64,000 bases of DNA from Frigoribacterium faeni (GCF_011761235.1 NZ_JAAOYW010000001.1:1054781-1118780), one strand, 5' to 3'. Shown: positions 26,297 through 35,544, counted from the first letter of the stretch. Made by a program: numbers and translations. Notes: a model not told the origin generated them from the sequence alone.

Positions 26297-26800
26297 ATGA
26301 CCGATGCCATCACGCCGGGAGCTCCCCGCAGGCCGGCCCCCGACGAGTCCGGCGACCCGCTCGCGTCCGCCGCCGAGACCACCGACGAGATCAACTTCCG
26401 CACCCGCAAGTGGGTCCGGCCGGAGGACCTCAACGCCAACGGCACCCTGTTCGGCGGCAGCCTGCTCCGCTGGATCGACGAGGAGGCGGCGATCTACGCG
26501 ATCCTGCAGCTCGGCAACGGCCGGGTGGTCACGAAGTACATCTCGGAGATCGACTTCCTCTCGAGCGCGCAGCAGGGCGACCTCGTCGAGATGGGCCTGA
26601 GGGCGACCGCCTTCGGCCGCACCTCGCTCACCATGCGGGCCGAGGTGCGCAACATGGTGACGCGGCAGCGCATCCTCACCATCGACTCGATCGTCTTCGT
26701 CAACGTCGGCCCCGACGGCCTGCCCGCTCCGCACGGCTACACCTCGATCACGTACGACCGCGACCGCATCCCGACGCACTCGCTGAACAGCCAGGCCTGA
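26297..26800 (+). CDS. Acyl-CoA thioesterase, hotdog fold (YciA/BACH type)
   Basis: The 167-residue protein has a single hotdog domain: NGTLFGGSLLRWIDEEAAIYAI (catalytic Asp/Glu helix), GRVVTKYISEIDFLSSAQQGDLVEMG, AFGRTSLTMRAEVRN and VFVNVGPDG. It hydrolyses acyl-CoA to free acid and CoA in the cytoplasm. It stands alone after kdgK, with a 90-bp gap. The chain-length preference cannot be read. Confidence 0.88.
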   Translation: MTDAITPGAPRRPAPDESGDPLASAAETTDEINFRTRKWVRPEDLNANGTLFGGSLLRWIDEEAAIYAILQLGNGRVVTKYISEIDFLSSAQQGDLVEMGLRATAFGRTSLTMRAEVRNMVTRQRILTIDSIVFVNVGPDGLPAPHGYTSITYDRDRIPTHSLNSQA

Positions 26801-26937
26801 GCAGCGGGCCAGGCCTGATCGGCGCAGCCTGAGCAGCGCGTCAGGCCCCGCCCGGCCCGGCCGGCCCCGCGCGGCCCCGCCCGACCCGGCCTCCGGCGTC
26901 CTTGTCGCCGGGTCCGGGGCTCGGGCACGATGGAGCC

Positions 26938-27573
26938 ATGCCCCTCGTCACCGCCGTCTGCCGTGTCCACGCCCTCCTCGACGACACCGGCAGCGTGGGC
27001 GTCACGGCCATCGACAAGCGGCCGGTCGACGGCCCCGTCCCGGTGCGGCGGCTCGGACTGCGCGGCGACGTCCAGGCCAGCCGCGCCCACCACGGAGGCG
27101 TCGACAAGGCCGTCTACGCCTACGCCGACGAGGACGCCGCCCACTTCGCCGCCCTGCTGGGCCGCGACGTCGCGCCCGGCTCGTTCGGCGAGAACCTGCG
27201 CACGTCGGGCCTCGACGTCACCGGTGCGGTCATCGGCGAGCGCTGGGCCGTCGGTGAACGGCTGGTGCTGGAGGTGACGATGCCGCGCACCCCGTGCGCC
27301 ACGTTCGCCCGCCGTCTCGGCGAGCGCGGGTGGGTCAGACGGTTCCAGCAGGAGGGCAGGCCAGGGGCCTACCTCAAGGTCGTGACGACGGGCGACGTCA
27401 CGGGCGGCGACGAGCTCCGCGTGCTCTCGCGCCCCGGGCACGGGGTGACCGTCGGGGAGTGCTTCGCCGGGCTCGCGCCCGCCCGCGCCGCGTCGCTGTT
27501 GAGCGATCAGGACTCGCCGGCGCTCGCGCCCGGGATGCGCGACGCTGCGGAGCTCGCCGCCTCCCGCGCCTGA
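26938..27573 (+). CDS. MOSC domain protein (YiiM-like)
   Basis: The 211-residue protein has a MOSC domain: GLRGDVQASRAHHGGVDKAVYAYADEDA, PGSFGENLRTSGLDV, VTMPRTPCATFARRL with the conserved Cys, and GAYLKVVTTGDVTGGDEL. MOSC proteins transfer sulfur or bind molybdopterin; YiiM relatives reduce N-hydroxylated purines. The last 25 residues (after LLSDQDSPAL) and the stop are supplied by the repeat element at 27498-27582, so the natural C-terminus may have been altered. Confidence 0.85.
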   Translation: MPLVTAVCRVHALLDDTGSVGVTAIDKRPVDGPVPVRRLGLRGDVQASRAHHGGVDKAVYAYADEDAAHFAALLGRDVAPGSFGENLRTSGLDVTGAVIGERWAVGERLVLEVTMPRTPCATFARRLGERGWVRRFQQEGRPGAYLKVVTTGDVTGGDELRVLSRPGHGVTVGECFAGLAPARAASLLSDQDSPALAPGMRDAAELAASRA

Positions 27574-27582
27574 GTCCTCGAC
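27498..27582. repeat. 85-bp inverted-end element R (overlaps a gene end)
   Basis: Left end GTTGAGCGATCAGG (27498-27511, one mismatch) and right end CCTGAGTCCTCGAC (27569-27582). It covers the last 25 codons and stop of the MOSC gene. Confidence 0.55.
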
Positions 27583-27712
27583 TGCTCCTCCCCCGCGTCG
27601 CCCCCGGCGCGACCGCCCGGCTCCGACGGGCGCCTCGCCCTGTCCGGCGACGTACGCTGCACGGCCTGCACGATATTTGACGCCGGGCGACTACTCGTGC
27701 GAGAGTACCGCG

Positions 27713-28303
27713 GTGTCGTCCATCCGCCTCTTCGTGCTCGACTCGTTCGCGCGCCACGGCGAGATGCACGGCCACCAGCTCCGACTGCAGGCCGAGCAGG
27801 AGCACGTGCACCAGTGGACCGACATCTCGGTCGGCGGCCTCTACGGCGCGATCAAGCGCCTCGCCGCCGAGGGCCTGCTCGCCCCCGTGCGCACCGAGCG
27901 CGAGGGCAACTTCCCCGAGCGCCAGGTCTGGGCCGTCACCGACGCCGGACGCGCAGCCCTCGCCGAGTCCCGCCGCCACGCCCTCGAGACCGTCGTGCTG
28001 CGCCCCGACCCCTTCGACCTGGCCCTGACGCGCGTCGACCCCGAGGCCGTCGGCGACCTCGTCGAGACGGTCCACGACCGCCGCGAAGCCGTCCGCCGCC
28101 TCCTCGACGACGAGGTCGAGCACCACCGTCGCGCCAGCCCCTGGCTGTCCGTCGCCGAGAAGCACGCCATGGCCCACCGCGAGCACCGGCTCCGCGCCGA
28201 GCTCGCCTGGCACGACACGCTGGTCGACGCGCTCCCCGAGATCGTCGCCGACGAGGAGGCGGGGGCCAAGCACGCGCTCACTCCCGGCTCCCCCGGTCGG
28301 TGA
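27713..28303 (+). CDS. PadR-family transcriptional regulator
   Basis: The 196-residue protein has an N-terminal PadR winged helix (RLFVLDSFARHGEMHGHQLR, SVGGLYGAIKRLAAEGLLAPVRTEREGNFPERQVWAVTDAGR) and a C-terminal helical dimerisation region. It probably represses the MFS exporter encoded 91 bp downstream and responds to the exporter's substrate. I prefer GTG 27713; a TTG at 27677 is the only longer start. A TTGACG box at 27677-27682 with a weak -10 (GAGAGT, 27701-27706) would give a nearly leaderless transcript. Confidence 0.88.
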   Translation: MSSIRLFVLDSFARHGEMHGHQLRLQAEQEHVHQWTDISVGGLYGAIKRLAAEGLLAPVRTEREGNFPERQVWAVTDAGRAALAESRRHALETVVLRPDPFDLALTRVDPEAVGDLVETVHDRREAVRRLLDDEVEHHRRASPWLSVAEKHAMAHREHRLRAELAWHDTLVDALPEIVADEEAGAKHALTPGSPGR

Positions 28304-28394
28304 CGACCGCCTCCTCCGTCTCCCCCGCTCTCTCCTCCTGGATCACTCCCGGCCTCGCGCCGGACACCCGACCCTGCCCCCTGAAAGGCACACC

Positions 28395-29975
28395 ATGACC
28401 GACGCCACCGCGCGGGCAGCCGCCCCCGCGCCCGCCATCCCACGCCAGTCGTGGCTCGCCCTCTCGGCGCTGCTGCTGGGCATGTTCATCGCACTGCTCG
28501 ACACGACGATCGTCAACGTCGCCCTGCCGACGATCCGGACGAACCTCGACGCCTCGGAGTCGACGCTCTCGTGGATCATCTCGGGCTACGCGCTCGCCTT
28601 CGGGCTGACGCTGATCCCGGCCGGGCGCATCGGCGACCGCATCGGCCACAAGTGGGTCTACTTCGCCGGCGTGCTGCTCTTCACGCTCGCCAGCCTCGCC
28701 TGCGGCGTCGCGACGAGCGACCACCAGCTCGTCGTGTTCCGTGTGGTGCAGGGCCTCGCGGGCGGCATCTTCGTGCCGGCCGTCACCGCGTTCATCCAGC
28801 TGCTGTTCCCCGGTCGCTCACGCGGCAAGGCGTTCGCGATCATGGGCGCCGTCATCGGCGTCTCGTCGGCGCTCGGGCCGATCATCGGCGGACTGCTGAT
28901 CCAGGCGTTCGGGGACGAGCACGGCTGGCGCCTCGTCTTCTTCGTCAACCTGCCCTTCGGCATCATCACCCTGATCGCCGCGGCCGTGCTGCTGCCCCGT
29001 CGCGACGAGTCCGTGCCCCGGCCCGACCGCGGCCTCGACTGGTTCGGCCTGCTGCTCGTGTCGGGCGCGTTCGTCGCGCTGCTCGTCCCGCTCATCCAGG
29101 GACAGGACGAGGGCTGGCCGCTCTGGACGTACCTCAGCATCGCCGGCGGCCTCGTGCTGCTCGCGCTCTTCGGCCTCTGGGAGGTCGCCTACACCCGCCG
29201 CGGCCGCACGCCCCTCGTCCCGCCGAAGCTGTTCTCGCACCCGCAGTTCACCGGCGGAGTCGTGCTGGCCCTCGTCTACTTCGCGGCGTTCACCAGCATC
29301 TTCTTCACGATCTCGCTGCTCTGGCAGTCGGGTCTCGGCAACAGCGCGCTCGCCTCGGGCGCCGTCGCCATCCCGTTCGCGGTGGGCAGCATCATCTCGT
29401 CGTCGCAGAGCAACCAGCTCGCCCAGAAGCTGGGACGCAACGTGCTCGTGCTCGGCACCGCCCTCGTGACGCTCGGCCTCGGCGCGATGTGGGTCATCCT
29501 GACCGTCGTCGACGCGGCCGACCTCACCAACTGGCTGCTGCTCGTGCCGCTGCTCGTCGCCGGCCTCGGCAACGGCTTCTTCATCGCGCCGAACGTGCAG
29601 TTCATCGTCGCGACCGTCGACCCGCAGGACGCCGGCTCGGCCAGCGCCGTCATCTCGGCGATCCAGCGGATCGGCTCGGCGGTCGGCATCGCGATCATCG
29701 GCAGCGTGCTGTTCGGGTCGCTGCCCGGCGGCCGCGAGCTCGCCACGGACGCGGGGCGCGCCGCCGGGTTCACCGACGCGGCGGCCGCAGCCATGGGCGT
29801 CAGCGCCGCGTTCGCCCTGGTCGCGTTCGCGCTCGTGTTCGCGCTGCCGCGCCGGGTCGGCCACGGCCGGCCGGCGGGTGCGGGTGCCGGTGCGGGTGCC
29901 GGTGCCGGTGGCGGCAGCGCCGCGGGCGCGGGGGCCGAGCGAGGCGCGGAGCGCAGCGAGAGCCCCTCGGCCTGA
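28395..29975 (+). CDS. MFS drug exporter, DHA2 (EmrB/QacA) family, 14 helices
   Basis: The 526-residue transporter has motif D1 LLDTTIVNVALPTI, motif A GRIGDRIGHKWVY and motif C IGVSSALGPIIGGLLIQAFG, with about 14 hydrophobic segments. It exports drugs or dyes by proton antiport. The neighbouring padR gene is the likely local repressor. The last 35 residues are a Gly/Ala repeat (AGAGAGAGAGGGSAAG) encoded by hexanucleotide repeats near 29877-29925, a disordered tail unlikely to matter for transport. Confidence 0.93.
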   Translation: MTDATARAAAPAPAIPRQSWLALSALLLGMFIALLDTTIVNVALPTIRTNLDASESTLSWIISGYALAFGLTLIPAGRIGDRIGHKWVYFAGVLLFTLASLACGVATSDHQLVVFRVVQGLAGGIFVPAVTAFIQLLFPGRSRGKAFAIMGAVIGVSSALGPIIGGLLIQAFGDEHGWRLVFFVNLPFGIITLIAAAVLLPRRDESVPRPDRGLDWFGLLLVSGAFVALLVPLIQGQDEGWPLWTYLSIAGGLVLLALFGLWEVAYTRRGRTPLVPPKLFSHPQFTGGVVLALVYFAAFTSIFFTISLLWQSGLGNSALASGAVAIPFAVGSIISSSQSNQLAQKLGRNVLVLGTALVTLGLGAMWVILTVVDAADLTNWLLLVPLLVAGLGNGFFIAPNVQFIVATVDPQDAGSASAVISAIQRIGSAVGIAIIGSVLFGSLPGGRELATDAGRAAGFTDAAAAAMGVSAAFALVAFALVFALPRRVGHGRPAGAGAGAGAGAGGGSAAGAGAERGAERSESPSA

Positions 29976-30050
29976 CGCACCCGGCGTGTCGGCCGGCGCG
30001 CGGGTGATCGCGCACCGTGCCCGGCGTGCCCGCCACAGCAGACGCAGGGC

Positions 30051-30136
30051 GTCGACGACTCAGGAGTCGTCGGCGCCCTGCCGTCGTCCCGCCAGCCGCA
30101 GCGGGGCGCGGCCCCGCCGGCACCTGACTCCTCGAC
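30051..30136. repeat. 86-bp inverted-end element I
   Basis: Ends GTCGACGACTCAGG (30051-30064) and CCTGACTCCTCGAC (30123-30136), between two plus-strand genes. Confidence 0.8.
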
Positions 30137-30265
30137 GCCTCCTCGGCTGCGCCGCATGCCGCCCCGCCCTCGCCCACCCGCACCCGCGCGCGCACCCCGC
30201 CCGGCCTCGGCCGCGCCGTCCCCCGCACCCGGGCAGATCCGAGGTCGAGCAGGCACACTGGGCTG

Positions 30266-31408
30266 ATGCCCCTCGCTCCCCCGACGACATCGACGCGCCG
30301 CGACCGCGTCCTGCCGCTCGACGGCCTGCGGACGATCGCCATCGCCTTCGTGGTGCTGTACCACCTGCACGTGCCCGGCTTCGGCAGCGGATTCGTCGGC
30401 GTCAACGTCTTCTTCGTCCTGTCCGGCTACCTCATCACGACCCTGTTGCTCGGCGAGCACGCCCGCACGGGTCGCATCCGGCTCGGCCGCTTCTGGGTGC
30501 GCCGCGTGCTGCGGCTGTACCCCACGCTGCTCGCGGTCGTCGTCGTCGGCGTCGCCCTCTGGTGGCTCATCGGCGACTACCAGGGCTCGACCATGAGCGC
30601 CCTCGGCGCCGCCGCGGTCGCCCTCACCTACACCGGCAACGTCGCCCGCTCGTTCTTCGGCGAGTCCCAGGGCGTGTTCTCCCCCATGTGGAGCCTCTCG
30701 ATGGAGGAGCAGTTCTACATCGTCTGGCCTCCCCTCCTCATGCTCCTCGTCGCCGTGGTCGCCACCCGCCGCGTCATGGTCGCCGTGCTCGGGGCGCTCG
30801 TCGTGGCCTCCGTCGTCGCGTCCGGGCTCCTGTTCAGCGCACCCTCGGGCGGCTCGACCCCCGACATCTACTTCAGCCCGGTCCTGAACGTCGCCCCGCT
30901 GCTGCTTGGCTGCGCGCTCGCGCTCGTCATGGGGTCGGAGAAGGGCCGTGCCGCGTTCCGAGGCCGCTTCGGCTCCGTCGCCACGTGGGTCGGCCTCGCC
31001 GGCGTCGTCGGATCGCTCGCGCTCATCGGCAGCGGCTGGCAGCAGACCGTCACGACGTTCACCGTGATGCTCCCCGGCGTCGCCGTGGCGTCCGCCCTGC
31101 TGATCGGCGGCCTGGTCTCCCGCGCGTCGCTGCCGGCTCGCGTGCTCTCGCTGGGCCCGATCGCCTGGTTCGGCCGGGCGCTGTCGTACCCGATCTACCT
31201 CTGGCACGTCCTCTTCATCGCGCTGATCACCCCGGTCGTCCCGGGTGCCCTGGGCATCGTCGCCGTGATCGCCGCGTCCATCGCCACGGCGTGGCTGTCG
31301 CACCGGTTCGTCGAGGGCCCGGCCCTGCGCCTCAAGGACCGCTTCGGCTCGTCCTCGAAGGAGGCGCGGGTCGAGTCCCCGAAGGAGCGCGAGCTCACGA
31401 ACGCCTGA
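30266..31408 (+). CDS. Acyltransferase 3 family membrane protein (OafA/YrhL-like)
   Basis: The 380-residue protein has about ten membrane helices. The N-terminal block LPLDGLRTIAIAFVVLYHLHVPGFGSGFVGVNVFFVLSGYLI carries the family's catalytic-His region, and WSLSMEEQFYIVWPP is the second hallmark. These proteins move acyl groups across or at the membrane onto glycans, peptidoglycan or antibiotics. No SGNH domain is fused. No glycan genes adjoin, so the acceptor is unknown. Confidence 0.9.
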   Translation: MPLAPPTTSTRRDRVLPLDGLRTIAIAFVVLYHLHVPGFGSGFVGVNVFFVLSGYLITTLLLGEHARTGRIRLGRFWVRRVLRLYPTLLAVVVVGVALWWLIGDYQGSTMSALGAAAVALTYTGNVARSFFGESQGVFSPMWSLSMEEQFYIVWPPLLMLLVAVVATRRVMVAVLGALVVASVVASGLLFSAPSGGSTPDIYFSPVLNVAPLLLGCALALVMGSEKGRAAFRGRFGSVATWVGLAGVVGSLALIGSGWQQTVTTFTVMLPGVAVASALLIGGLVSRASLPARVLSLGPIAWFGRALSYPIYLWHVLFIALITPVVPGALGIVAVIAASIATAWLSHRFVEGPALRLKDRFGSSSKEARVESPKERELTNA

Positions 31409-31506
31409 CGCCGACGACGCCCGACGGAAGCGACGTTCCCCGTCGAGCGTCTGCGCTGCAGGGCCCGTGCCCGCTCATGTCGGCGGCAGCTGGCATCCTT
31501 GGGCGC

Positions 31507-31860
31507 ATGGCCATGACGACCGTCGAAGTGCAGGCGTTCTGCGCCGAGCAGCCCTCGGCCGAGCTGACGTTCCCCTTCGGCTTCGAGATCGCCGTGTACA
31601 AGGTGCGGGGCAAGATCTTCGCGCTCGTGCCGGTCGACGCCGAGACGCCCAGCGTCTCGCTCAAGGTCGTGCCCGAGCACGGCGAGCAACTGCGCGCGGA
31701 GCACCCCGAGATCACGCCGGGGTGGCACCTGAACAAGCGCCACTGGATCACGCTCGATCTGTCGGGCGACCTCCCCGCCACGATGGTCGAGGACCTGGTC
31801 GGCAACTCGTACGACCGCGTCGTCGCGGCGATGCCCGCGTCGCGTCGGCCGCTCGCGTAG
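31507..31860 (+). CDS. MmcQ/YjbR family protein
   Basis: The 117-residue CyaY-like fold carries the YjbR family pattern: AFCAEQPSAELTFPFGFEIAVYKVRGKIFALV, SVSLKVVPEHGEQLR, ITPGWHLNKRHWITLDLSG. It is described as DNA-binding-like but its role is unknown. The start at ATG 31507 or 31513 cannot be resolved. It ends at a long convergent gap filled with repeat elements. Confidence 0.88.
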   Translation: MAMTTVEVQAFCAEQPSAELTFPFGFEIAVYKVRGKIFALVPVDAETPSVSLKVVPEHGEQLRAEHPEITPGWHLNKRHWITLDLSGDLPATMVEDLVGNSYDRVVAAMPASRRPLA

Positions 31861-31955
31861 TCGCCGCGTCGCGCACCTAGTCGGCGCCCCGCGTCGAGCC
31901 AGCGCATCATGCCACCGCAACGCGCGTCACCGCGTCACGGCCTGACGCTTCGCAC

Positions 31956-32042
31956 GTCGAGGATTCAGGCGCGGTGGGTGCAGGGACTCGATCGACGGCC
32001 GTGAGCCCGTTCCGCAGCATCTCCATCACCTGAACCGTCGAC
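31956..32042. repeat. 87-bp inverted-end element J
   Basis: Ends GTCGAGGATTCAGG (31956-31969) and CCTGAACCGTCGAC (32029-32042), the same end pair as element D but with a different interior. Confidence 0.8.
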
Positions 32043-32136
32043 GCACTCTGGCCGAGGCCTGCTGACACGGATCGATCGCTGCGGGTGCCGCGGCTGCTGC
32101 GGGCGCCGTCCCCGCTCGCTCGGCGTGGCTCGCAGC

Positions 32137-32222
32137 GTCGAGGAGTCAGGACGCGGAAGCACTGGCGGGCGGCGGCGAACGGTTCTCGACCGCACTACGG
32201 CCCCGTCTCCTGAACCCTCGAC
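32137..32222. repeat. 86-bp inverted-end element K
   Basis: Ends GTCGAGGAGTCAGG (32137-32150) and CCTGAACCCTCGAC (32209-32222). Confidence 0.8.
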
Positions 32223-32307
32223 GCGCCACGTCCGGCAGGCGCGCGTCGGCCGTCGGCGGCCAGCGCAGGACTCGGCCACGAGGCTCCCCCTCGGGGCGAG
32301 CTGCGGC

Positions 32308-32393
32308 GTCGAGCTCTCAGGAGGCGCGGGGGCGCTCCGCGGCTCCGTGCGGCAGCGGGTCGGGCGACCGCACGAGTCACCTGAATCGTCGAC
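32308..32393. repeat. 86-bp inverted-end element L
   Basis: Ends GTCGAGCTCTCAGG (32308-32321) and CCTGAATCGTCGAC (32380-32393). It includes a GGAGGCGCGG copy. Confidence 0.8.
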
Positions 32394-32480
32394 ACGAGCG
32401 ATGGGCCGGGCCCCGACGCGGCGACGACGAGCTCGCCCCCCCGCTCGCGGAGAACGGGCGCGCAGTGCGCAGTGCGCGGG

Positions 32481-33032
32481 CTACGCGCCGCGCGGCCGTG
32501 CGACCGCGGGCACGCCGACGGCGACGCTCCCGGGCGGCACGTCGTGCGTCACGGCGGCCCCGGCGCCCACGACGCTGCCTGCCCCGACGACGACGCCGCC
32601 GAGCACGGCCGCCCCCGCCCCCACGGTGACGCCGCGCTCGAGGGTCGGGTGGCGGCGGCCGGCGGCTCCGCGTCCGCCCTTCCCGCCCAGCGTCACGCCG
32701 TGGAACACGGTGCAGTCGTCGCCGACCACGGCCGTCTCGCCGATCACGGTGCCCATGCCGTGGTCGATGAAGAACCGGCGGCCGATGACGGCCCCGGGGT
32801 GGATCTCGACGCCGGTGGCGGTGCGGGCGAGCTGCGAGAGCACGCGAGCCGCGAACCGGGATCCGAGCAGTCGGAGCAGCCCGTCGGCCCGCCAGAGCCG
32901 ACTCGTGACCCGGTGCGCCCAGATCGCGTGCAGGCCGGGATAGACGACGACCGTCTCGACCCGCCCCCGCGCCGCGGGGTCCCGCTGCCGGACGGTCGCC
33001 ACGTCCTCGCCCAGCCGCGCGAGCAGCCGCAC
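32481..33032 (-). CDS. cysE: Serine O-acetyltransferase (EpsC/CysE type)
   Basis: The 183-residue protein is the short bacterial form: an N-terminal helical part (VVYPGLHAIWAHRVTSRLW), then left-handed beta-helix hexapeptide repeats (GVEIHPGAVIGRRFFIDHGMGTVIGETAVVGDDC, VFHGVTLGGKG). It makes O-acetylserine from serine and acetyl-CoA for cysteine synthesis. I chose GTG 33032, with GAGAGG upstream, over ATG 33131, which would overlap cysK. It follows cysK by 38 bp in one operon. Confidence 0.92.
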   Translation of the reverse strand: MRLLARLGEDVATVRQRDPAARGRVETVVVYPGLHAIWAHRVTSRLWRADGLLRLLGSRFAARVLSQLARTATGVEIHPGAVIGRRFFIDHGMGTVIGETAVVGDDCTVFHGVTLGGKGGRGAAGRRHPTLERGVTVGAGAAVLGGVVVGAGSVVGAGAAVTHDVPPGSVAVGVPAVARPRGA

Positions 33033-33070
33033 GTCAGCCTCTCCCGGACGGTCGCCGGCGGCTCCGCACG

Positions 33071-34009
33071 CTAGGCGTCCGCGAGGTCCTGGAACAGCAC
33101 TGTCGAGAGGTACCGCTCGCCCGTGTCGCACACGATGGCGACGATGCGCTTGCCGGCGTTCTCGGGCCGGGCCGCGATCTCGAGCGCGGCGTGCACGATC
33201 GCACCGGACGAGATGCCGGAGAGGATGCCCTCCTTCGTGCCGAGGTCGCGAGCGACCCGGAGGGCGTCGTCGAGCTGCACCGGGAACACCTCGTCGATCT
33301 GCGACCGGTCGAGCACCTCGGGCACGAAGTTCGCGCCGATGCCCTGGATCTTGTGGGGTCCGGCCTTGCCCTCGCTGAGCAGCGGCGAGTCGGCGGGCTC
33401 GACAGCGACGACCTGCACGCCCGGCACCTCCTCGTGCAGCACGCTGCCGACGCCGGTGATGGTGCCGCCCGTGCCGACGCCGGCGACGAAGACGTCGATC
33501 TCGCCGCCGGTGTCACGGAGGATCTCGCGGGCCGTCGTGCGCCGGTGGATCTCGGCGTTGGCCTGCGTCTCGAACTGCTGCGCCCAGATGGCGCCCTCGG
33601 TCTCGTCGACGATCTGCCTGGCGCGCTCGACGGCCCCGCGCATGCCCTCACTGCCGGGCGTCAGCACCACCTCGGCCCCGTAGGCCTTGATGAGGGTGCG
33701 GCGCTCGACGCTCATGGTCTCGGGCATCGTGATGACGACCCGGTAGCCGCGGGCCGCCCCGACCAGCGCGAGCGCGATGCCGGTGTTGCCGCTCGACCCC
33801 TCGACGATGGTGCCGCCGGGCTGCAGCTGCCCCGAGGCCTCGGCCGCGTCGACGATGGCGACGCCGAGGCGGTCCTTGACGCTGGCGCCCGGGTTGTAGA
33901 ACTCGAGCTTCACGACGACCTCGGCCCCGCCCGGCACGGCCAGCCGGTTGAGGCGCACGAGGGGCGTGTCGCCGAAGGCCGAGGTGATGTCGTCGTGGAT
34001 GCCGGTCAT
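33071..34009 (-). CDS. cysK: Cysteine synthase A (O-acetylserine sulfhydrylase)
   Basis: The 312-residue PLP enzyme has Schiff-base Lys45 in NPGASVKDRLG, substrate loop SSGNTGIALA, the phosphate-binding region near GTGGTITGVG, and C-terminal CDTGERYLSTVLF. It converts O-acetylserine and sulfide to cysteine. cysE follows, so one transcript supplies both steps. No CBS domain is present, which favours cysteine synthase over cystathionine beta-synthase. Confidence 0.95.
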   Translation of the reverse strand: MTGIHDDITSAFGDTPLVRLNRLAVPGGAEVVVKLEFYNPGASVKDRLGVAIVDAAEASGQLQPGGTIVEGSSGNTGIALALVGAARGYRVVITMPETMSVERRTLIKAYGAEVVLTPGSEGMRGAVERARQIVDETEGAIWAQQFETQANAEIHRRTTAREILRDTGGEIDVFVAGVGTGGTITGVGSVLHEEVPGVQVVAVEPADSPLLSEGKAGPHKIQGIGANFVPEVLDRSQIDEVFPVQLDDALRVARDLGTKEGILSGISSGAIVHAALEIAARPENAGKRIVAIVCDTGERYLSTVLFQDLADA

Positions 34010-34051
34010 GGGCGGGCCTTCCCTGCGGGGGTCAGAACGGTCGGGACGAGT

Positions 34052-35374
34052 CTAGGCGGACCGGTCGGCCACCACGCGGCTGCGACGCCGGGTGACGAGC
34101 ACGAGGACGAGCCCCAGGAGAGCGAGGCCGAGTCCGGAGGCGCCGGCCACCGTCGTTCCCGTCGAGTCGGTGCCGGTGTAGGCGAGCGCGGTCGTCCCGG
34201 CCGCGACGGACGAGTCCGCCCCGGGAGACGCCGGACCACCCGCGACGGGCACGACGGCCGGGGCCGCCGGGTCCTGGGCTGCGACGACCGAGAACGCCGT
34301 CGGGTCGGACCAGTCGGAGAACTGCCCCTCCCAGTCCGTCTCGCCCGAGAACTGGTCCACCGTGGCCGCTCGCGCGCTCACGGTGTAGTCGCCGGGAGCG
34401 AGCGGGACGGTGACCGACCACTGCCCCGCGCCGTCGGTGAGGACGGGCGGGTCGAACGCCGTCAGGAAGTAGGTGCCCGCCGGCGGGAGCTCGTCGTCGT
34501 CGAGCAGCGAGAGCTCGAAGGAGCTGAGCCTGCGGAGGTGCTCCCACCCCGGCGGCAGGACGATGAGGCTGATGCCGACGTAGCGGTACGAGACGCCGCT
34601 GAACGTGGCGCCGTCGCCCACGACCTGCTCTCCGGCCGACGGAGTGGACACGACGGGCGTCTTGAGCGGGTACACGTACGTGGTGACCGAGATCTGCTCG
34701 GTCAGGACGATCCCCGAGGTCACCCCGGCGACCGTCAGCGTGAGCGTCGACCCGCCGGGCTCCTGCGTGGTGGACCGCACGGAGAAGTTGTACTCGTCGT
34801 ACCGGAGGCCGTCCTCGCGGACCCGTGACGTCCGGAAGTCGTTCACCACCTCGGTCGGCACGACCGAGTCGTCCGACCGGGTCAGCGTGACCGTCGCCTT
34901 CTCCGCGGGGAGGAGCCCGTTGGCGGTGACGTAGACGCCGAAGTCCAGGAGGTCGAGGTCGGTCACGGTCGTCGGGCTGACGCTGAGCGACGGCACCTCG
35001 GGGCTCGGCGCCGCGGCCGCGACGGACGGCGAGGCCTCCGCCGTGGGCGCGACGGACGTCGAGACAGGGGCCGAGGGCTCGACCTCGACGTCCACTCCGT
35101 CCTCGGGTGCGGCAGGCTCGGCCGAGACCGGCGGCACGGCGACGGACGCCGACGACGGCGCGGCGTCCTGCACCGGCGCCGCATCGGCCGGTGCCGCGTC
35201 GCCCGCTGTCGCGTCGCCCGCTGCCGGGTCGGCCACCTGCGCATCGGCCACCGCCGCGTCGGTCGAGCCGGTCGGGACCTCCGCGTGGGCCGGCACCCCC
35301 ACGAGGGCTCCCCCCGAGACGAGGGCGAGTGCGGTCGTCGCGACGACGAGCCTCCGGACGAGCGGTGATCGCAT
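34052..35374 (-). CDS. Secreted surface protein with LAYTG sortase signal
   Basis: The 440-residue precursor has a signal peptide (RRLVVATTALALVSGGALVGVPAHA, cleavage near residue 31), an Ala/Asp/Pro-rich stalk of about 100 residues, beta-rich repeats resembling Ig-like adhesin domains, and a C-terminal sorting signal: LAYTG, a hydrophobic helix and RRRSRV. LAXTG is the motif of class E sortases common in high-GC actinobacteria, so it is probably covalently wall-anchored. ATG 35374 with an AGGAAGG site is chosen; the ligand is unknown. A longer frame from 35539 lacks a proper signal. Confidence 0.82.
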   Translation of the reverse strand: MRSPLVRRLVVATTALALVSGGALVGVPAHAEVPTGSTDAAVADAQVADPAAGDATAGDAAPADAAPVQDAAPSSASVAVPPVSAEPAAPEDGVDVEVEPSAPVSTSVAPTAEASPSVAAAAPSPEVPSLSVSPTTVTDLDLLDFGVYVTANGLLPAEKATVTLTRSDDSVVPTEVVNDFRTSRVREDGLRYDEYNFSVRSTTQEPGGSTLTLTVAGVTSGIVLTEQISVTTYVYPLKTPVVSTPSAGEQVVGDGATFSGVSYRYVGISLIVLPPGWEHLRRLSSFELSLLDDDELPPAGTYFLTAFDPPVLTDGAGQWSVTVPLAPGDYTVSARAATVDQFSGETDWEGQFSDWSDPTAFSVVAAQDPAAPAVVPVAGGPASPGADSSVAAGTTALAYTGTDSTGTTVAGASGLGLALLGLVLVLVTRRRSRVVADRSA

Positions 35375-35544
35375 GGGGTGCCTTCCTGGCGGTCGAGAGG
35401 ACGCCCTGCCGCTCCGCCCGGTGAGCGTGCGACGGGCGGTCCGGGAGGCGAGGGGTCCGGTACTGGATCGAGGATACCTCGACGACGGGGACGGGACGAC
35501 GACCGAGGAGGCGCCTCCCCGTCCTCGAGGACGGCACACGGTGC

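Larger units (their letters stand above)
31861..32480. other. 620-bp convergent gene-free region with elements J, K and L
   Basis: No coding sequence is supported. Three inverted-end elements lie at 31956-32042, 32137-32222 and 32308-32393, with start-to-start spacings of 181 and 171 bp. The sequence between them shows no other recognisable feature. Confidence 0.7.

Noticed and set aside
31861-32480. Integron attC-like cassette array at elements J-L
   Set aside because: No cassette ORFs, no integrase and no attC core sites; the interiors between ends are short and unrelated.
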